Assembly: GCF_018687595.1 (NCBI RefSeq)
Contig: NZ_CP061298.1
Span: 1,488,001 to 1,552,000, forward strand
Length of the DNA stretch: 64,000 bases
Source of the DNA: Polynucleobacter paludilacus
GTDB taxonomy: Bacteria > Pseudomonadota > Gammaproteobacteria > Burkholderiales > Burkholderiaceae
Reading direction: 5' to 3'
Part shown: piece after piece, positions 1 through 8,619 of the stretch
Position numbering within the stretch: the stretch's first letter is position 1
How the letters are laid out: each line of letters begins with the position of its first letter
The notes under the pieces: generated by a model
The model's input: only the letters and a program-made list of their open reading frames with translations
What the model was told of the DNA's origin: nothing
Database searches by the model: none
Made by a program: the position numbers and the translations under genes

Positions 1-2
1 TC

Positions 3-737
3 GATGTCATTGCTGACTTTAGAAGTCGTGATCTCGCTGCTGGTGGACACGGCGCACCTTTAGTTCCCGCTTTTCATGCGCAGCAATTTACATCAACTGA
101 AAATCTCGCCATTCTCAATATTGGCGGTATCGCTAATTTCACACTGCTTCCAAAAAATGGTGCAGTTACTGGCTTTGATTGTGGTCCTGGAAATATGTTG
201 ATGGATGCCTGGATTTATGAACACCAAGGCAATTCTTTTGATGAAAATGGCGCATGGGCATCCCAAGGCAAAGTAAATGAAGATTTACTAAGAAAAATGT
301 TGGCTGATCCATTCTTTAAAAAGTTACCACCAAAAAGCACTGGTCGAGATGACTTTCATCTTGAATGGTTAAAAGAAAAATTAGGCGAAGAAAATCACCG
401 TACCGAGGATGTACAAGCAACACTTCTGCACTTAACAGCACACTCTGCTTTAGAGGCTTTGCTACATCATGCCCCGCAAACCCAGAAGTTGATTGTCTGC
501 GGGGGTGGCGCAAAGAATAAAGCCCTCATGAATTTGCTCAAAGTCAAAGCACAACATGTGTTTAAACAGCCTTTAGAAATCGCGAGTAGTGAAGCTGTTG
601 GGATTGATCCTCAACTCGTGGAAGGCCTTGCCTTTGCTTGGCTCGCCTGGGCTCATAAAGAAAAACGGCCGGCAAATCTGCCAGCCGTAACGGGGGCTAA
701 AGGGCTCAGAATCTTAGGCGCTTGTTACCCAGCCTAG
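3..737 (+). CDS. anmK: anhydro-N-acetylmuramic acid kinase, C-terminal part
   Basis: The gene enters from the left edge; about 244 residues remain of a family usually near 370. AnmK phosphorylates and opens 1,6-anhydro-MurNAc recovered from peptidoglycan turnover, giving MurNAc-6-phosphate in the cytoplasm. Visible features are the sugar-kinase segments GGHGAPLVPAFH at the window start, NIGGIANF, the GFDCGPGN stretch and a late IVCGGGAKN nucleotide-binding motif. It runs convergent to erpA with only 12 bases between the stop codons, and the erpA terminator hairpin lies inside its 3' end. I infer the ordinary recycling role; the start and any upstream partner cannot be seen. Confidence 0.93.
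   Translation, partial: DVIADFRSRDLAAGGHGAPLVPAFHAQQFTSTENLAILNIGGIANFTLLPKNGAVTGFDCGPGNMLMDAWIYEHQGNSFDENGAWASQGKVNEDLLRKMLADPFFKKLPPKSTGRDDFHLEWLKEKLGEENHRTEDVQATLLHLTAHSALEALLHHAPQTQKLIVCGGGAKNKALMNLLKVKAQHVFKQPLEIASSEAVGIDPQLVEGLAFAWLAWAHKEKRPANLPAVTGAKGLRILGACYPA
658..688 (-). terminator. Rho-independent terminator of erpA, inside anmK
   Basis: Read on the minus strand, ACGGCTGGCA pairs with TGCCGGCCGT (10 bp with one G-U pair) around a four-base GATT loop and is followed directly by TTTTTCTTT. On the plus strand the same repeat has a C-A mismatch and no T run, so it is directional. It lies about 60 bases past the erpA stop and within the anmK coding sequence. Confidence 0.8.
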
Positions 738-749
738 TTTCTAAAGATC

Positions 750-1124
750 TTAAGCCGAGAAAGAAGAACCGCAACCGCAAGTGGTGGTTGCATTCGGATT
801 CTTAATCACAAACTGTGAACCATGAATATCTTCTTTGTAATCAATCTCTGCACCAACTAAATATTGGAAGCTCATTGAGTCGACCAGAAGTGTCACACCA
901 TTTTTTTCAAACTCAGTGTCATCTTCATTCACAGCATCATCAAAAGTAAATCCATACTGGAATCCTGAGCAACCGCCACCTTGGACGAATACTCTTAATT
1001 TGAGGCTGGGATTGCCCTCTTCGGCAATCAGGTCAGCCACTTTTGCGGCAGCGCTATCCGTAAACACCAACGGTGTTGGTGGCTCTGCAAGATCCTGCGC
1101 AACTTGGGTAGCAACTTCAGTCAT
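750..1124 (-). CDS. erpA: iron-sulfur cluster insertion protein ErpA
   Basis: A-type carrier that delivers [4Fe-4S] or [2Fe-2S] clusters to apoproteins, notably enzymes of isoprenoid synthesis and respiration. The 124-residue protein carries the three conserved cluster-ligand cysteines: C52 in [11 protein letters not shown] and C116 and C118 in the C-terminal TCGCGSSF. About 15 extra N-terminal residues precede the HesB-like core, as usual in Burkholderiales. The ATG has a good AGGAG Shine-Dalgarno. It lies downstream of argC on the same strand with a 69-base gap that could hold its own promoter (a TAAAAT hexamer is present). IscA is the alternative, but position and length favour ErpA. Confidence 0.93.
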   Translation of the reverse strand: MTEVATQVAQDLAEPPTPLVFTDSAAAKVADLIAEEGNPSLKLRVFVQGGGCSGFQYGFTFDDAVNEDDTEFEKNGVTLLVDSMSFQYLVGAEIDYKEDIHGSQFVIKNPNATTTCGCGSSFSA

Positions 1125-1193
1125 GATGAACTCCTAATTCGAAAGGCAATAGTTCATTTTAGGCTTTAAATCCCCAGTCTGCTGGAAAGGTCT

Positions 1194-2252
1194 TTAGGGC
1201 AATAAGGCAATCTGGGTTAAGCCCATAGTCTCGGGCAAGCCAAACATCAAGTTTAGGCACTGCACACCCTGACCAGAAGCCCCTTTAACCAGATTGTCCT
1301 CAACCACCAAAATGACCAAAGTATCGCCATTGCCAGGCCGATGGATCGCAATTCGAAGGCCATTACTCCCTCTTACCGAACGCGTCTCTGGATGACTTCC
1401 GGCTGGCATGACATCCACAAAGGGCTCATCCTTGTAGTAGTTCTCATACAGCTTTTGATAATCGACCTCTTTGCCCACCTCGGTTAGACGCACATACAAA
1501 GTGGAATGAATACCTCTAATCATTGGGGTGAGATGGGGCACAAATGTCAAACCAATCTGTTCATGACCAGCGATAGCTTTGAGTCCTTGAACAATCTCAG
1601 GTAAGTGACGATGGCCTTTAACGCCATAAGCCTTAAAGTTATCACTAGCCTCAGCCATCAAGGTGCCGATCTCGGCTTTACGTCCTGCACCTGAAGTGCC
1701 GGACTTCGAATCCGAAATAATATGTTCGCCGTCAATCAGTTGTTTACCACCAGTGGATTTTGGAGAAAGTAGTGGCGCGAGACCTAATTGCACAGAAGTT
1801 GGATAGCAACCCGCAAGCCCAACGACCCGCGCTTTCTGAATGGCATCCCGGTTAATTTCTGGCAGGCCATAGACAGCCTCTGCCAAGACATCAGGGCAAC
1901 TATGCTCCATGCCATACCATTTTTGAAACTCAGCAACGTCTTTCAAACGAAAGTCTGCAGCCAAATCCAATACCTTAACGCCTGCAGCCAAAAGTGCTTT
2001 TGCCTGAGCCATAGCAACACCATGCGGTGTGGCAAAAAATACGGCATCACATTCAGTTAGATTAGCATCCTCTGGCGTAGTGAACTTGAGATCAACTCGG
2101 CCACGCAAGGAAGGAAACATATCTGCTACGGGCATACCTGCTTCAGTACGCGAAGTAATCGCCTGAATCTGGACTTCAGGATGCTGTGTCAATAAACGGA
2201 GTAACTCCACTCCGGTATATCCAGTTCCACCAACGATGCCAACCTTAATCAT
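1194..2252 (-). CDS. argC: N-acetyl-gamma-glutamyl-phosphate reductase
   Basis: Third step of arginine synthesis: NADPH-dependent reduction of N-acetylglutamyl phosphate to the semialdehyde. The N-terminal [14 protein letters not shown] is the dinucleotide-binding loop, and [14 protein letters not shown] near residue 149 holds the catalytic cysteine. An in-frame TTG six codons upstream is possible, but the ATG used here has a GGAG Shine-Dalgarno and begins MIKVGIVGG, as expected for the family. Length of 352 residues is normal. It lies between the rplM-rpsI terminator and erpA, all on the minus strand, so it needs its own promoter in the short gap after the terminator. The rest of the arginine pathway is not in the window. 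Confidence 0.96.
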   Translation of the reverse strand: MIKVGIVGGTGYTGVELLRLLTQHPEVQIQAITSRTEAGMPVADMFPSLRGRVDLKFTTPEDANLTECDAVFFATPHGVAMAQAKALLAAGVKVLDLAADFRLKDVAEFQKWYGMEHSCPDVLAEAVYGLPEINRDAIQKARVVGLAGCYPTSVQLGLAPLLSPKSTGGKQLIDGEHIISDSKSGTSGAGRKAEIGTLMAEASDNFKAYGVKGHRHLPEIVQGLKAIAGHEQIGLTFVPHLTPMIRGIHSTLYVRLTEVGKEVDYQKLYENYYKDEPFVDVMPAGSHPETRSVRGSNGLRIAIHRPGNGDTLVILVVEDNLVKGASGQGVQCLNLMFGLPETMGLTQIALLP

Positions 2253-2320
2253 GCTGATCTCCAATTTCAATAAGCCATAGCTTACTGCTTGATTCTGACA
2301 AATACTTTCATTTTAGAAAC

Positions 2321-2346
2321 AAAAAGGGCCGCTTGCGCGACCCTTT
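2321..2346 (-). terminator. Rho-independent terminator after rpsI
   Basis: On the minus strand AAAGGGTCGC, a GCAA tetraloop and GCGGCCCTTT form a 10-bp stem with one U-G pair, followed by a T run. It lies about 25 bases after the rpsI stop and ends the rplM-rpsI operon before argC. Confidence 0.85.
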
Positions 2347-2372
2347 CATCAAAACATAGCGACTGAAAGAAA

Positions 2373-2774
2373 TTAGCGCTTACTGAACTGCTTGCGACGA
2401 CGCGCGCCGTGCAGACCAACCTTTTTACGCTCAACTTCACGAGCATCGCGTGTTACCAAACCTGCTTTAGACAGGGTTGGCTTCAAAGCATTGTCGTAGT
2501 CGATCAAAGCACGAGTAACACCGTGGCGAACCGCGCCAGCTTGGCCAGTCTCACCACCACCAGTTACGTTCACTTTGATATCAAAGGTCGTTAAATGGGC
2601 AGTAAGAGCCAAAGGTTGACGAGCGATCATGCGGGATGTCTCGCGTGCGAAATAAGCATCGATAGGCTTACCGTTAACAGTAATCTCACCTTTGCCTGAT
2701 TTAATAAATACACGGGCTACAGAGCTCTTGCGACGACCTGTACCGTAATTCCAATTTCCGTAATTAATAGCCAT
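2373..2774 (-). CDS. rpsI: 30S ribosomal protein S9
   Basis: Small-subunit protein whose basic C-terminal tail reaches the P-site tRNA anticodon loop. The 133-residue protein shows [14 protein letters not shown] near the start, the [14 protein letters not shown] segment, and ends in the arginine- and lysine-rich RRRKQFSKR tail typical of S9. It follows rplM by nine bases on the same strand, the universal L13-S9 operon, with an AAGGAA Shine-Dalgarno. A strong terminator follows. Confidence 0.98.
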   Translation of the reverse strand: MAINYGNWNYGTGRRKSSVARVFIKSGKGEITVNGKPIDAYFARETSRMIARQPLALTAHLTTFDIKVNVTGGGETGQAGAVRHGVTRALIDYDNALKPTLSKAGLVTRDAREVERKKVGLHGARRRKQFSKR

Positions 2775-2783
2775 TTGGGTTCC

Positions 2784-3212
2784 TTAAATCTCTAACGCTT
2801 TAGGCTGTTGAGCCGTATGCGGATGATTAGCGTCGCCATAGACTTTTAATTTCTTGATCATGGCATAGCCGAGTGGGCCTTTTGGCAACATACCTTTCAC
2901 AGCCTTCTCTAAGGCGCGACCAGGAAAACGATCTTGCATCTTGTCGAAGTTGGTCGTACTGATACCGCCTGGGTATCCGCTGTGACGGTGATAGAGTTTA
3001 TTCAAGCCTTTAGTGCCAGTAACACGAAGCTTGGATGAGTTGATTACGACGATAAAGTCGCCAGTATCAACGTGGGGTGTGAATTCAGGCTTGTGCTTGC
3101 CGCGTAGACGGTGTGCCACTTCACTGGCGACACGACCGAGGACTTTGTCCGTAGCGTCAATCACGAACCATTCACGCGTTACCTCATGGGATTTTGCGGA
3201 AAAAGTTTTCAT
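2784..3212 (-). CDS. rplM: 50S ribosomal protein L13
   Basis: Early-assembly protein of the large ribosomal subunit. The 142-residue length is exactly the bacterial norm. Recognisable stretches are the opening [34 protein letters not shown] and the late [18 protein letters not shown]. It is the first gene of the rplM-rpsI operon. The leader is long: the nearest plausible -10 (TACAAT at 3358-3363) is about 140 bases upstream, just past an unrelated terminator. A long leader would fit autoregulation as known for L13 operons elsewhere, but I see no defined regulatory fold. Confidence 0.98.
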   Translation of the reverse strand: MKTFSAKSHEVTREWFVIDATDKVLGRVASEVAHRLRGKHKPEFTPHVDTGDFIVVINSSKLRVTGTKGLNKLYHRHSGYPGGISTTNFDKMQDRFPGRALEKAVKGMLPKGPLGYAMIKKLKVYGDANHPHTAQQPKALEI

Positions 3213-3357
3213 GATTTCTCAAATTGTTATTGTCAAAAAATACTCCAATCAAACTACATCCACTTTGGCCCTGCTTATGTTTGCAGGCTCGCAGATTCAG
3301 CAACTTAATCGGCAAAACAATTACCGCTGACAAGTCGGTAATCCAGTAAAGCCTTGA

Positions 3358-3363
3358 ATTGTA
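3358..3363 (-). promoter_or_regulatory. possible -10 element of the rplM operon
   Basis: TACAAT on the minus strand, a few bases downstream of the T run of the 3368-3396 terminator, is the best -10 candidate for rplM-rpsI. No convincing -35 is present 17 bases upstream, because that position falls in the terminator hairpin. Confidence 0.3.
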
Positions 3364-3367
3364 ACCC

Positions 3368-3396
3368 AAAAAAAACCCAGGAACGAGTCCTGGGTT
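3368..3396 (-). terminator. Rho-independent terminator of the putative small RNA
   Basis: A perfect 9-bp stem on the minus strand, AACCCAGGA paired with TCCTGGGTT across a five-base loop, is followed by a T run. No annotated minus-strand gene lies upstream of it before osmC, so it most likely ends a non-coding transcript. Confidence 0.85.
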
Positions 3397-3477
3397 GGAA
3401 TCCACCGATGTTTGGGTGGAGGAGACACTGGGAGGTAAATCGATCTCTTGTATAAGACTGATCACCAATATGGTTAT
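3368..3477 (-). ncRNA. putative small RNA with FNR-like promoter and intrinsic terminator
   Basis: The 403-base space between rplM and the OsmC-like gene holds no credible coding sequence but looks like a small-RNA gene on the minus strand. An FNR-like palindrome (3510-3523) lies upstream, an A/T-rich -10 candidate (AATTAT, 3489-3484) places the start near 3477, and a strong terminator ends it at 3368. The interior is C/U-rich with UUUACCUCCC and GUCUCCUCCACCC, which resemble Shine-Dalgarno complements. A 6-bp hairpin (TCCACC with GGTGGA, 3401-3420) precedes the terminator. The layout resembles FnrS-type RNAs of other proteobacteria. Start, function and expression are inferred. Confidence 0.5.
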
Positions 3478-3509
3478 TTGACCATAATTTATGGTGCAAT
3501 GCAAGAAAA

Positions 3510-3523
3510 TTGATCTAAGTCAA
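3510..3523. promoter_or_regulatory. FNR/ANR-like box
   Basis: TTGATCTAAGTCAA matches the FNR consensus TTGAT-N4-ATCAA at nine of ten fixed positions. Its centre (3516.5) is about 40 bases from the predicted start of the minus-strand RNA, the class II activator position. It is about 55 bases from the predicted osmC start on the other strand. Whether the organism encodes FNR cannot be seen here. Confidence 0.5.
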
Positions 3524-3559
3524 TTTTTTGGCATATAGAATATCTACGCGTAATCCCCT

Positions 3560-3565
3560 TATAAT
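3560..3565 (+). promoter_or_regulatory. -10 element upstream of the OsmC-like gene
   Basis: A consensus TATAAT hexamer lies about 50 bases before the OsmC-like ATG. The hexamer 17 bases upstream (AGAATA) is a poor -35, which would fit an activator-dependent promoter near the FNR-like box. Confidence 0.5.
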
Positions 3566-3615
3566 GGCTAAATCATTGATAATATTGATTAATTTAGAAG
3601 TTAGGGATCACTAAT

Positions 3616-4038
3616 ATGGATTGCACAGTTTCTTGGTTAGGTAATGGTGGTATGGCTTTTTCAGCCGAAACCGGCAGCGGCCATTTACTCAATATGGATG
3701 GCGCCCCAGAGGCCGGCGGCAAAAATCTGGCTCCTAGGCCCATGGAGCTGCTCTTGGCGGGGGCGGGCGGATGCTCGGCCTTTGATGTGGTTTTAATCCT
3801 ACAAAAGGCCCGTCAGGCTGTTTCTGGCTGCGATGTGAAGCTCAAGGCTGAGAGGGCTAACGAAGACCCTAAAGTCTTTACTAAGATTGATTTACATTTC
3901 ATCGTTACCGGGAAAGACTTGGACCAAACCAAGGTTGAGCGAGCAGTCAAACTCTCTCACGATAAGTATTGCTCTGCTACAGCGATGCTCGCTAAAACGG
4001 CTGAACTGACTTACAGCATCGAAGTCCGTTCCGAATAA
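3616..4038 (+). CDS. OsmC family protein
   Basis: Member of the OsmC/Ohr superfamily, small cytoplasmic proteins that often reduce organic hydroperoxides through two cysteines. The 140-residue protein has both: C53 in LLAGAGGCSAFDVV and C119 in HDKYCSATAMLAK. The closest type by eye is the YhfA-like OsmC branch rather than Ohr. An AGGG Shine-Dalgarno lies about ten bases before the ATG. It runs convergent to rnpB, which ends just past its stop codon, and stands alone as a transcription unit. The peroxidase role is inferred from the cysteine pair; its real substrate is unknown. Confidence 0.85.
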   Translation: MDCTVSWLGNGGMAFSAETGSGHLLNMDGAPEAGGKNLAPRPMELLLAGAGGCSAFDVVLILQKARQAVSGCDVKLKAERANEDPKVFTKIDLHFIVTGKDLDQTKVERAVKLSHDKYCSATAMLAKTAELTYSIEVRSE

Positions 4039-4040
4039 GT

Positions 4041-4347
4041 GCAGAGCCAATCGATAAGCCGGATTCTGTCGCCTAGACTCGCGTCTAGGGGCAATCATTC
4101 CTCTAGGCCGTTAGTTACCTAACGGCTCAAGCTCCCTACCCGCAGACTCAGCGGGACGCCTCATCGCCTGCTTACTTGGGATTGCTCCGGGTGGAGGTTA
4201 CCGCGTTTCACCGTAACTAAATACGCTCGTCTCTGTGGCCCTATTCCGCACGTCGCCGTGGATGGCCGTTAGCCATCACCCTTCCCTATGGAGTCCGGAC
4301 TTTCCTCCCCCTCAATAAAGAGGCGGCGATTGCCTAATTGACTCTGC
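4041..4347 (-). ncRNA. rnpB: RNase P RNA, class A
   Basis: Catalytic RNA of RNase P, which matures tRNA 5' ends. On the minus strand the conserved GGGGAGGAAAGTCCGGACTCC block lies near the 5' end, and the 3' part contains ACAGAATCCGGCTTA. The ends are set by the P1 helix: 5' GCAGAGTCAAT pairs with 3' ATTGGCTCTGC, giving 11 bp and a length of about 307 nt. A TAGACT hexamer six bases upstream predicts transcription starting exactly at the first P1 base. No clear intrinsic terminator follows; the 3' end is probably processed. Confidence 0.97.
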
Positions 4348-4353
4348 GCCTGC

Positions 4354-4359
4354 AGTCTA
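4354..4359 (-). promoter_or_regulatory. -10 element of rnpB
   Basis: TAGACT on the minus strand is separated by six bases from position 4347, which is also the first base of the P1 helix of the RNase P RNA, so promoter and RNA structure agree on the 5' end. The -35 region is not recognisable. Confidence 0.55.
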
Positions 4360-4385
4360 ACGCAGTCAGGAAAAAACGTTTGGAA

Positions 4386-5450
4386 TTAAGCTGAAATGAG
4401 AGACCAAGCAACGCTCTCGCCAGCTCGCAACGGAATGATGGTCTCACCACCAAATGGCAGCTCTTGCGGAATGCTCTGAGCCTGTTTTGCTAAAGTCATT
4501 TTTTGGGTATTCCGTGGCAAGGAATAAAAATCTGGTCCAAAGAAACTTGCAAAGCCCTCTAGGCGATCGAGCTTACCAACACTATCAAAAGCTTCGGCAT
4601 ACAGTCCCATTGCATTGAACGCGCTATAACAACCCGCACAGCCGCAAGCACTCTCTTTTGCACCCTTGGAGTGAGGCGCACTATCAGTACCCAAGAAAAA
4701 ACGGGGATTACCACTGGTAGCCACTTCCAATAAAGCAAGTCGGTGCTCTTCACGCTTCAATACAGGCAAGCAATAGTGGTGTGGACGAATACCACCAGCA
4801 AAAATAGCATTACGATTCATTAATAGATGCTGCGGAGTAATCGTTGCGCCAATCAAATGTTTTTCATTCGTAGCCGCATCGCGGACATAGTGAGCAGCTT
4901 GTAAGGTAGTAATGTGCTCAAAGATAATCTTGAGCTCTGGCAAGTCTTTACGCAAAGGTTCGAGCACACGATCGATAAACACTGCTTCGCGATCAAAGAT
5001 ATCAATTTCAGAATTCGTCACTTCACCGTGAACCAGCAGTGGCATACCCACTGATTGCATCGCTTCAAGAGCAGCATAACAACGACGCAGATCACTCACA
5101 CCGGCATCACTATTCGTAGTGGCGCCAGCGGGATACAACTTAAAACCCACAATCCCATCCGCCTTTGCCTTGAGCACCTCTTCAGCAGAAGTGTTATCTG
5201 TCAAATACAAGGTCATTAGAGGCGTAAAGTTTTTGATCTGCAGAGATGCAAGCTTAGCTTCAATTCTGGAGCGATAGGCCTTAGCCAATTCAACCGTAGT
5301 AACCGGAGGCTTTAAGTTCGGCATGATAATGGCACGCGCAAACTGTCTTGCGGTATCTACCAACACGCTACCCATAACTTCACCATCGCGAATATGCAAA
5401 TGCCAATCATCCGGCTGAGTAATCTGAATCTGTTGTGGGTTGGTCGACAT
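4386..5450 (-). CDS. pyrC: dihydroorotase
   Basis: Third step of pyrimidine synthesis: reversible cyclisation of carbamoyl-aspartate to dihydroorotate by a binuclear zinc enzyme. The type II protein of about 354 residues shows HLHIRDG with the first metal histidines near residue 17. It also has [17 protein letters not shown] with the lysine that is carbamylated, LLVHGEVT, and [13 protein letters not shown] near the C-terminus with the catalytic aspartate. The start chosen is the ATG giving [10 protein letters not shown]; the longer frame to 5495 would run into the glycerate kinase gene. There is no Shine-Dalgarno; TAAAGT seven bases upstream suggests a near-leaderless mRNA. Confidence 0.96.
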   Translation of the reverse strand: MSTNPQQIQITQPDDWHLHIRDGEVMGSVLVDTARQFARAIIMPNLKPPVTTVELAKAYRSRIEAKLASLQIKNFTPLMTLYLTDNTSAEEVLKAKADGIVGFKLYPAGATTNSDAGVSDLRRCYAALEAMQSVGMPLLVHGEVTNSEIDIFDREAVFIDRVLEPLRKDLPELKIIFEHITTLQAAHYVRDAATNEKHLIGATITPQHLLMNRNAIFAGGIRPHHYCLPVLKREEHRLALLEVATSGNPRFFLGTDSAPHSKGAKESACGCAGCYSAFNAMGLYAEAFDSVGKLDRLEGFASFFGPDFYSLPRNTQKMTLAKQAQSIPQELPFGGETIIPLRAGESVAWSLISA

Positions 5451-5457
5451 GGTGATG

Positions 5458-5463
5458 ACTTTA
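5458..5463 (-). promoter_or_regulatory. possible -10 of pyrC (near-leaderless)
   Basis: TAAAGT lies seven bases before the pyrC ATG on the minus strand, next to the stop codon of the upstream gene. The ATG has no Shine-Dalgarno, so transcription could begin one base before it. Confidence 0.4.
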
Positions 5464-5466
5464 AGA

Positions 5467-6786
5467 TTAATTAAGCAAGATGATACGGAAATCATTCACA
5501 TTGGTCAGAGTGGGTCCAGTTTCTACCAAAGCGCTCAATTCTGCAAAGAATCCATAACAATCATGCGCTTCCAGAAATTGACTGGGTTTAAGGCCCCTGG
5601 CTTTACTGGCTTCACGCAGTTCTGGGGTAAACCAAGCACCCGCGTTCTTTTCACTACCGTCAATTCCATCGGTATCGGCAGCTAATGCCGCCAATTGAGA
5701 AATATGTCCGGTTTCTGTAAATAAAGAGAGCAAAAACTCGCTGCAGCGACCGCCTCGACCTTTGATGCCAGCAGGAAGGGTTACCGTACATTCACCCCCA
5801 GAAATGACCGCAAGTGGCTTGCTCCCGCCATTTTTTTCAATCAGCTCCTTAGCAAGTTTCGCCTGATCAACGCCAACCTCTTTAGCCTCACCAGTAATGG
5901 TGTCACCCAGAATGATTGGCTCGTAGCCTTCAGATCGAACATAGTCTGCAGCCGCCTCCAAACTTTTATAAGCTGTTGCAATGACATGATTTCTGACGTG
6001 CCCATTTTGTAAATCAGATTCTTTCAGTGTTTCGGGTATCAGCCCTGCTAGGCCTTTTTGCAAATGCTCAATTACTGATGCCGGTATCGCACTTTCATCT
6101 AACTGATGCTTCACCAAAATATCTACAGCATCCCGATAGCATGAGTAATCCGCAGCACAAGGCCCGCTTCCAATATCCGCAGGCTGATCTCCCGTGACAT
6201 CAGAAATCAATAAGGCTTCAACTCGGGCACCGCGTTGCATTGCCGCTCTAGCTAAATTACCGCCCAAGATTGCAGATAAGTGCTTACGAACAATATTCAT
6301 TTCCTCAATAGGGGCGCCGCATCTTAGCAATGCTTGAGTTGTTGTACGCATGTCCTCCATGCTGATACCAGGCTGAGGTAAGGTCAACAAGCTTGAGCCC
6401 CCGCCAGATACCAACACAATCAATACGTCATCCGCATTCAGTTGGTTTACTAATTGGAAAACTGCTTTTGCCCCATCCATGCCCGCTTGATCTGGGACTG
6501 GATGGCTCGCCTCAATAATCTGAATATACTCAGTTGGCGACCCATGCCCGTAGCGGGTCAGAACTACGCCATTAATCTCCGTATTGGGCCAATACTGTTT
6601 GGCAAAGCGCTCTAAGGCGCTAGCCATTGAGGCGCTTGCCTTACCTGCACCAACAACCAAACACTTTCCTTGTGGCGAGCCATCAGCAAAGATTTTTTCT
6701 AGGTATTCGGGCACGATTTGCTGAGGATCGGCGACAGCTAAAGCAGCAGCAAAAGCATTTTGAAGAATGGTTTTTTGATTACTCAT
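5467..6786 (-). CDS. ttuD: glycerate 2-kinase (MOFRL/TtuD family)
   Basis: Class II glycerate kinase, phosphorylating D-glycerate to 2-phosphoglycerate in glyoxylate and tartronate metabolism; older annotation calls the family hydroxypyruvate reductase. The 439-residue protein has the [12 protein letters not shown] segment near residue 48, [14 protein letters not shown] near 125, and the C-terminal MOFRL domain with GGECTVTL and [13 protein letters not shown]. The stop of the upstream ABC transporter overlaps its -10 hexamer. With no Shine-Dalgarno, TAGAAT sits exactly six bases before the ATG, predicting a leaderless mRNA. Exact physiological substrate is inferred from the family. Confidence 0.9.
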   Translation of the reverse strand: MSNQKTILQNAFAAALAVADPQQIVPEYLEKIFADGSPQGKCLVVGAGKASASMASALERFAKQYWPNTEINGVVLTRYGHGSPTEYIQIIEASHPVPDQAGMDGAKAVFQLVNQLNADDVLIVLVSGGGSSLLTLPQPGISMEDMRTTTQALLRCGAPIEEMNIVRKHLSAILGGNLARAAMQRGARVEALLISDVTGDQPADIGSGPCAADYSCYRDAVDILVKHQLDESAIPASVIEHLQKGLAGLIPETLKESDLQNGHVRNHVIATAYKSLEAAADYVRSEGYEPIILGDTITGEAKEVGVDQAKLAKELIEKNGGSKPLAVISGGECTVTLPAGIKGRGGRCSEFLLSLFTETGHISQLAALAADTDGIDGSEKNAGAWFTPELREASKARGLKPSQFLEAHDCYGFFAELSALVETGPTLTNVNDFRIILLN

Positions 6787-6792
6787 CAGAGT

Positions 6793-6798
6793 ATTCTA
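6793..6798 (-). promoter_or_regulatory. -10 of the glycerate kinase gene (leaderless)
   Basis: TAGAAT ends six bases before the ATG at 6786, so the expected first transcribed base is the A of the start codon. The hexamer overlaps the TAG stop of the upstream ABC transporter gene. No Shine-Dalgarno is present. Confidence 0.6.
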
Positions 6799-8619
6799 AT
6801 CAAGCGTAGCCCGCTCTTGCATTTGCCACATCTCGGCGTAGCGACCTTGCAGCGCTAGCAACTCAGTATGGGTGCCTCTCTCTAGAATCTGCCCATGCTC
6901 CATCACCAAGATCTGGTCTGCATGAACGATCGTTGAAAGACGATGGGCAATGATGAGGGTAGTGCGATTTTTAGCTAAACTGAGCAATTCTTCCTGAAAA
7001 GCCCGCTCTGTCTTGGAATCTAGGGCTGAAGTGGCTTCATCGAAGATCAGCATAGCTGGCTTCTTCAACAAAGTACGAGCAATCGCTACCCTTTGCTTTT
7101 CCCCTCCAGATAACTTCAGACCCCGCTCTCCAACTTGGGTGTTATAGCGATCCGGTAGTCGCTCAATAAAACCGTCGATTTGTGCTGCCCGCGCCGCCTC
7201 TTGAACTGCCTCTGGAGTGGCTCCTGGATTTCCGTACGCAATGTTATAACCAATCGTATCGTTAAATAGCACGGTGTCCTGAGGAACAATGCCAATCACC
7301 TTACGCAAACTGGTTTGCTGCACATCTTGAATATTTTGGCCATCGATGAAAATCTTGCCTGACTGCACATCATAAAATCGAAACAGCAAACGGGCTAAGG
7401 TGCTTTTACCTGCGCCACTCTGACCAACCACAGCCGTAATAGTCCCCGCTGGAATATGAAAGCTCACATCGCGCAGAATCTCGCGCTTTGCATCGTAGTG
7501 GAAAGAGACATGCTCAAAGTGGACATCAGGTCCAATCGCATAGTTCTGAATAACTAAAGGCTGTGCGCTGGGAGAGTCGGCAATTTCTTTATCGGTATTG
7601 AGTAGCGAAAACATACGATCCATATCCGTCAGGGACTGCTTGATCTCTCGATAAATCACACCTAAAAAATTTAGGGGGATGTAAAGCTGAATCATTAGCG
7701 TATTGACTAGGACTAGGTCACCCAGACTCATCGTGCCATTAATAACACCAGAGGTGGCACGCCATAAAATCAGAATCAAGCCTACCGCGATGATGATTTG
7801 CTGACCCAAGTTCAGAACGGCCAAGGACTTTTGCGACTTGACTGCCGCTATTTGATATCGAGCTAGATTTTCATCATAGCGTCGAGCTTCAAATGCCTCA
7901 TTACCAAAATACTTTACCGTCTCAAAATTTAATAGGGAGTCGATCGCTTTTTGATTGGCTTTGGAATCCATCTCATTCATGGTGCGACGGAAATGGGTTC
8001 GCCATTCAGTCACAACGACCGTGAAAGTAATGTATAGCACTAGTGCTACCAGCGTAATGAGCGCAAACCAAATATCGTAGGAGTAGGCGAGATAACCAAG
8101 AACCAGAATAAATTCGATGAGCGTTGGCAAAATGCTATACAGCGAATACTGAATCAGAGACTGAATCCCTCTGGTGCCACGCTCAATATCTCTACTCACT
8201 CCCCCCGTCTGACGTGCCAGATGAAAGCTCAAGGAAAGTGCGTGTAAATGCTCAAACACCTGTAGCGCCACCTTACGCACTGCATTTTGCGTGACCTTGG
8301 CAAACAGAGCTTCGCGCAATTCATTAAATAATGAGGCAGAGATTCTCAACAAGCCATAAGCGATGATGAGAGCAACTGGAACAGCCAATAAGGCTTGGCC
8401 TGAATCAGCTTTGATATTCAAAGCATCGATCAAACGCTTCATCAAAATTGGAATGCCTAGATTGGCCACCTTCGCCGCAACTAAGCACATCAGGGCAAGA
8501 AATACCCTTAAACGGTACTCCAATAGGTAAGGCAGCAGATCACGAATGACACGCCAATCACTGCGTTGCGAGACCGCCAGAGAAGGCTCTGTGGGTCTAG
8601 GACCCGATAAATGTCTCAT
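6796..8619 (-). CDS. ABC exporter, ATM1/HMT1-type half transporter (permease plus ATPase)
   Basis: Inner-membrane half transporter of 607 residues. The N-terminal half has about six membrane segments (roughly residues 35-320). The C-terminal ATPase has Walker A GQSGAGKST near 393, Q-loop VPQDTVLF, signature LSGGEKQRVAIAR near 495, Walker B LIFDEATSALD and the H-loop AHRLST. Sequence blocks such as LSFHLARQTGGVSRDIERGTRG are typical of the ATM1/HMT1 branch, whose members export glutathione-linked or heavy-metal compounds. The natural substrate here is unknown. Its start overlaps the nudB stop by four bases, so the two are translationally coupled. Confidence 0.9.
   Translation of the reverse strand: MRHLSGPRPTEPSLAVSQRSDWRVIRDLLPYLLEYRLRVFLALMCLVAAKVANLGIPILMKRLIDALNIKADSGQALLAVPVALIIAYGLLRISASLFNELREALFAKVTQNAVRKVALQVFEHLHALSLSFHLARQTGGVSRDIERGTRGIQSLIQYSLYSILPTLIEFILVLGYLAYSYDIWFALITLVALVLYITFTVVVTEWRTHFRRTMNEMDSKANQKAIDSLLNFETVKYFGNEAFEARRYDENLARYQIAAVKSQKSLAVLNLGQQIIIAVGLILILWRATSGVINGTMSLGDLVLVNTLMIQLYIPLNFLGVIYREIKQSLTDMDRMFSLLNTDKEIADSPSAQPLVIQNYAIGPDVHFEHVSFHYDAKREILRDVSFHIPAGTITAVVGQSGAGKSTLARLLFRFYDVQSGKIFIDGQNIQDVQQTSLRKVIGIVPQDTVLFNDTIGYNIAYGNPGATPEAVQEAARAAQIDGFIERLPDRYNTQVGERGLKLSGGEKQRVAIARTLLKKPAMLIFDEATSALDSKTERAFQEELLSLAKNRTTLIIAHRLSTIVHADQILVMEHGQILERGTHTELLALQGRYAEMWQMQERATLD

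Noticed and set aside
3184..3504. Minus-strand open frame of 106 codons upstream of rplM
   Set aside because: It overlaps the rplM start and crosses a strong terminator in the middle, has no recognisable domain and no Shine-Dalgarno. The region is better explained as a small RNA followed by the rplM leader.
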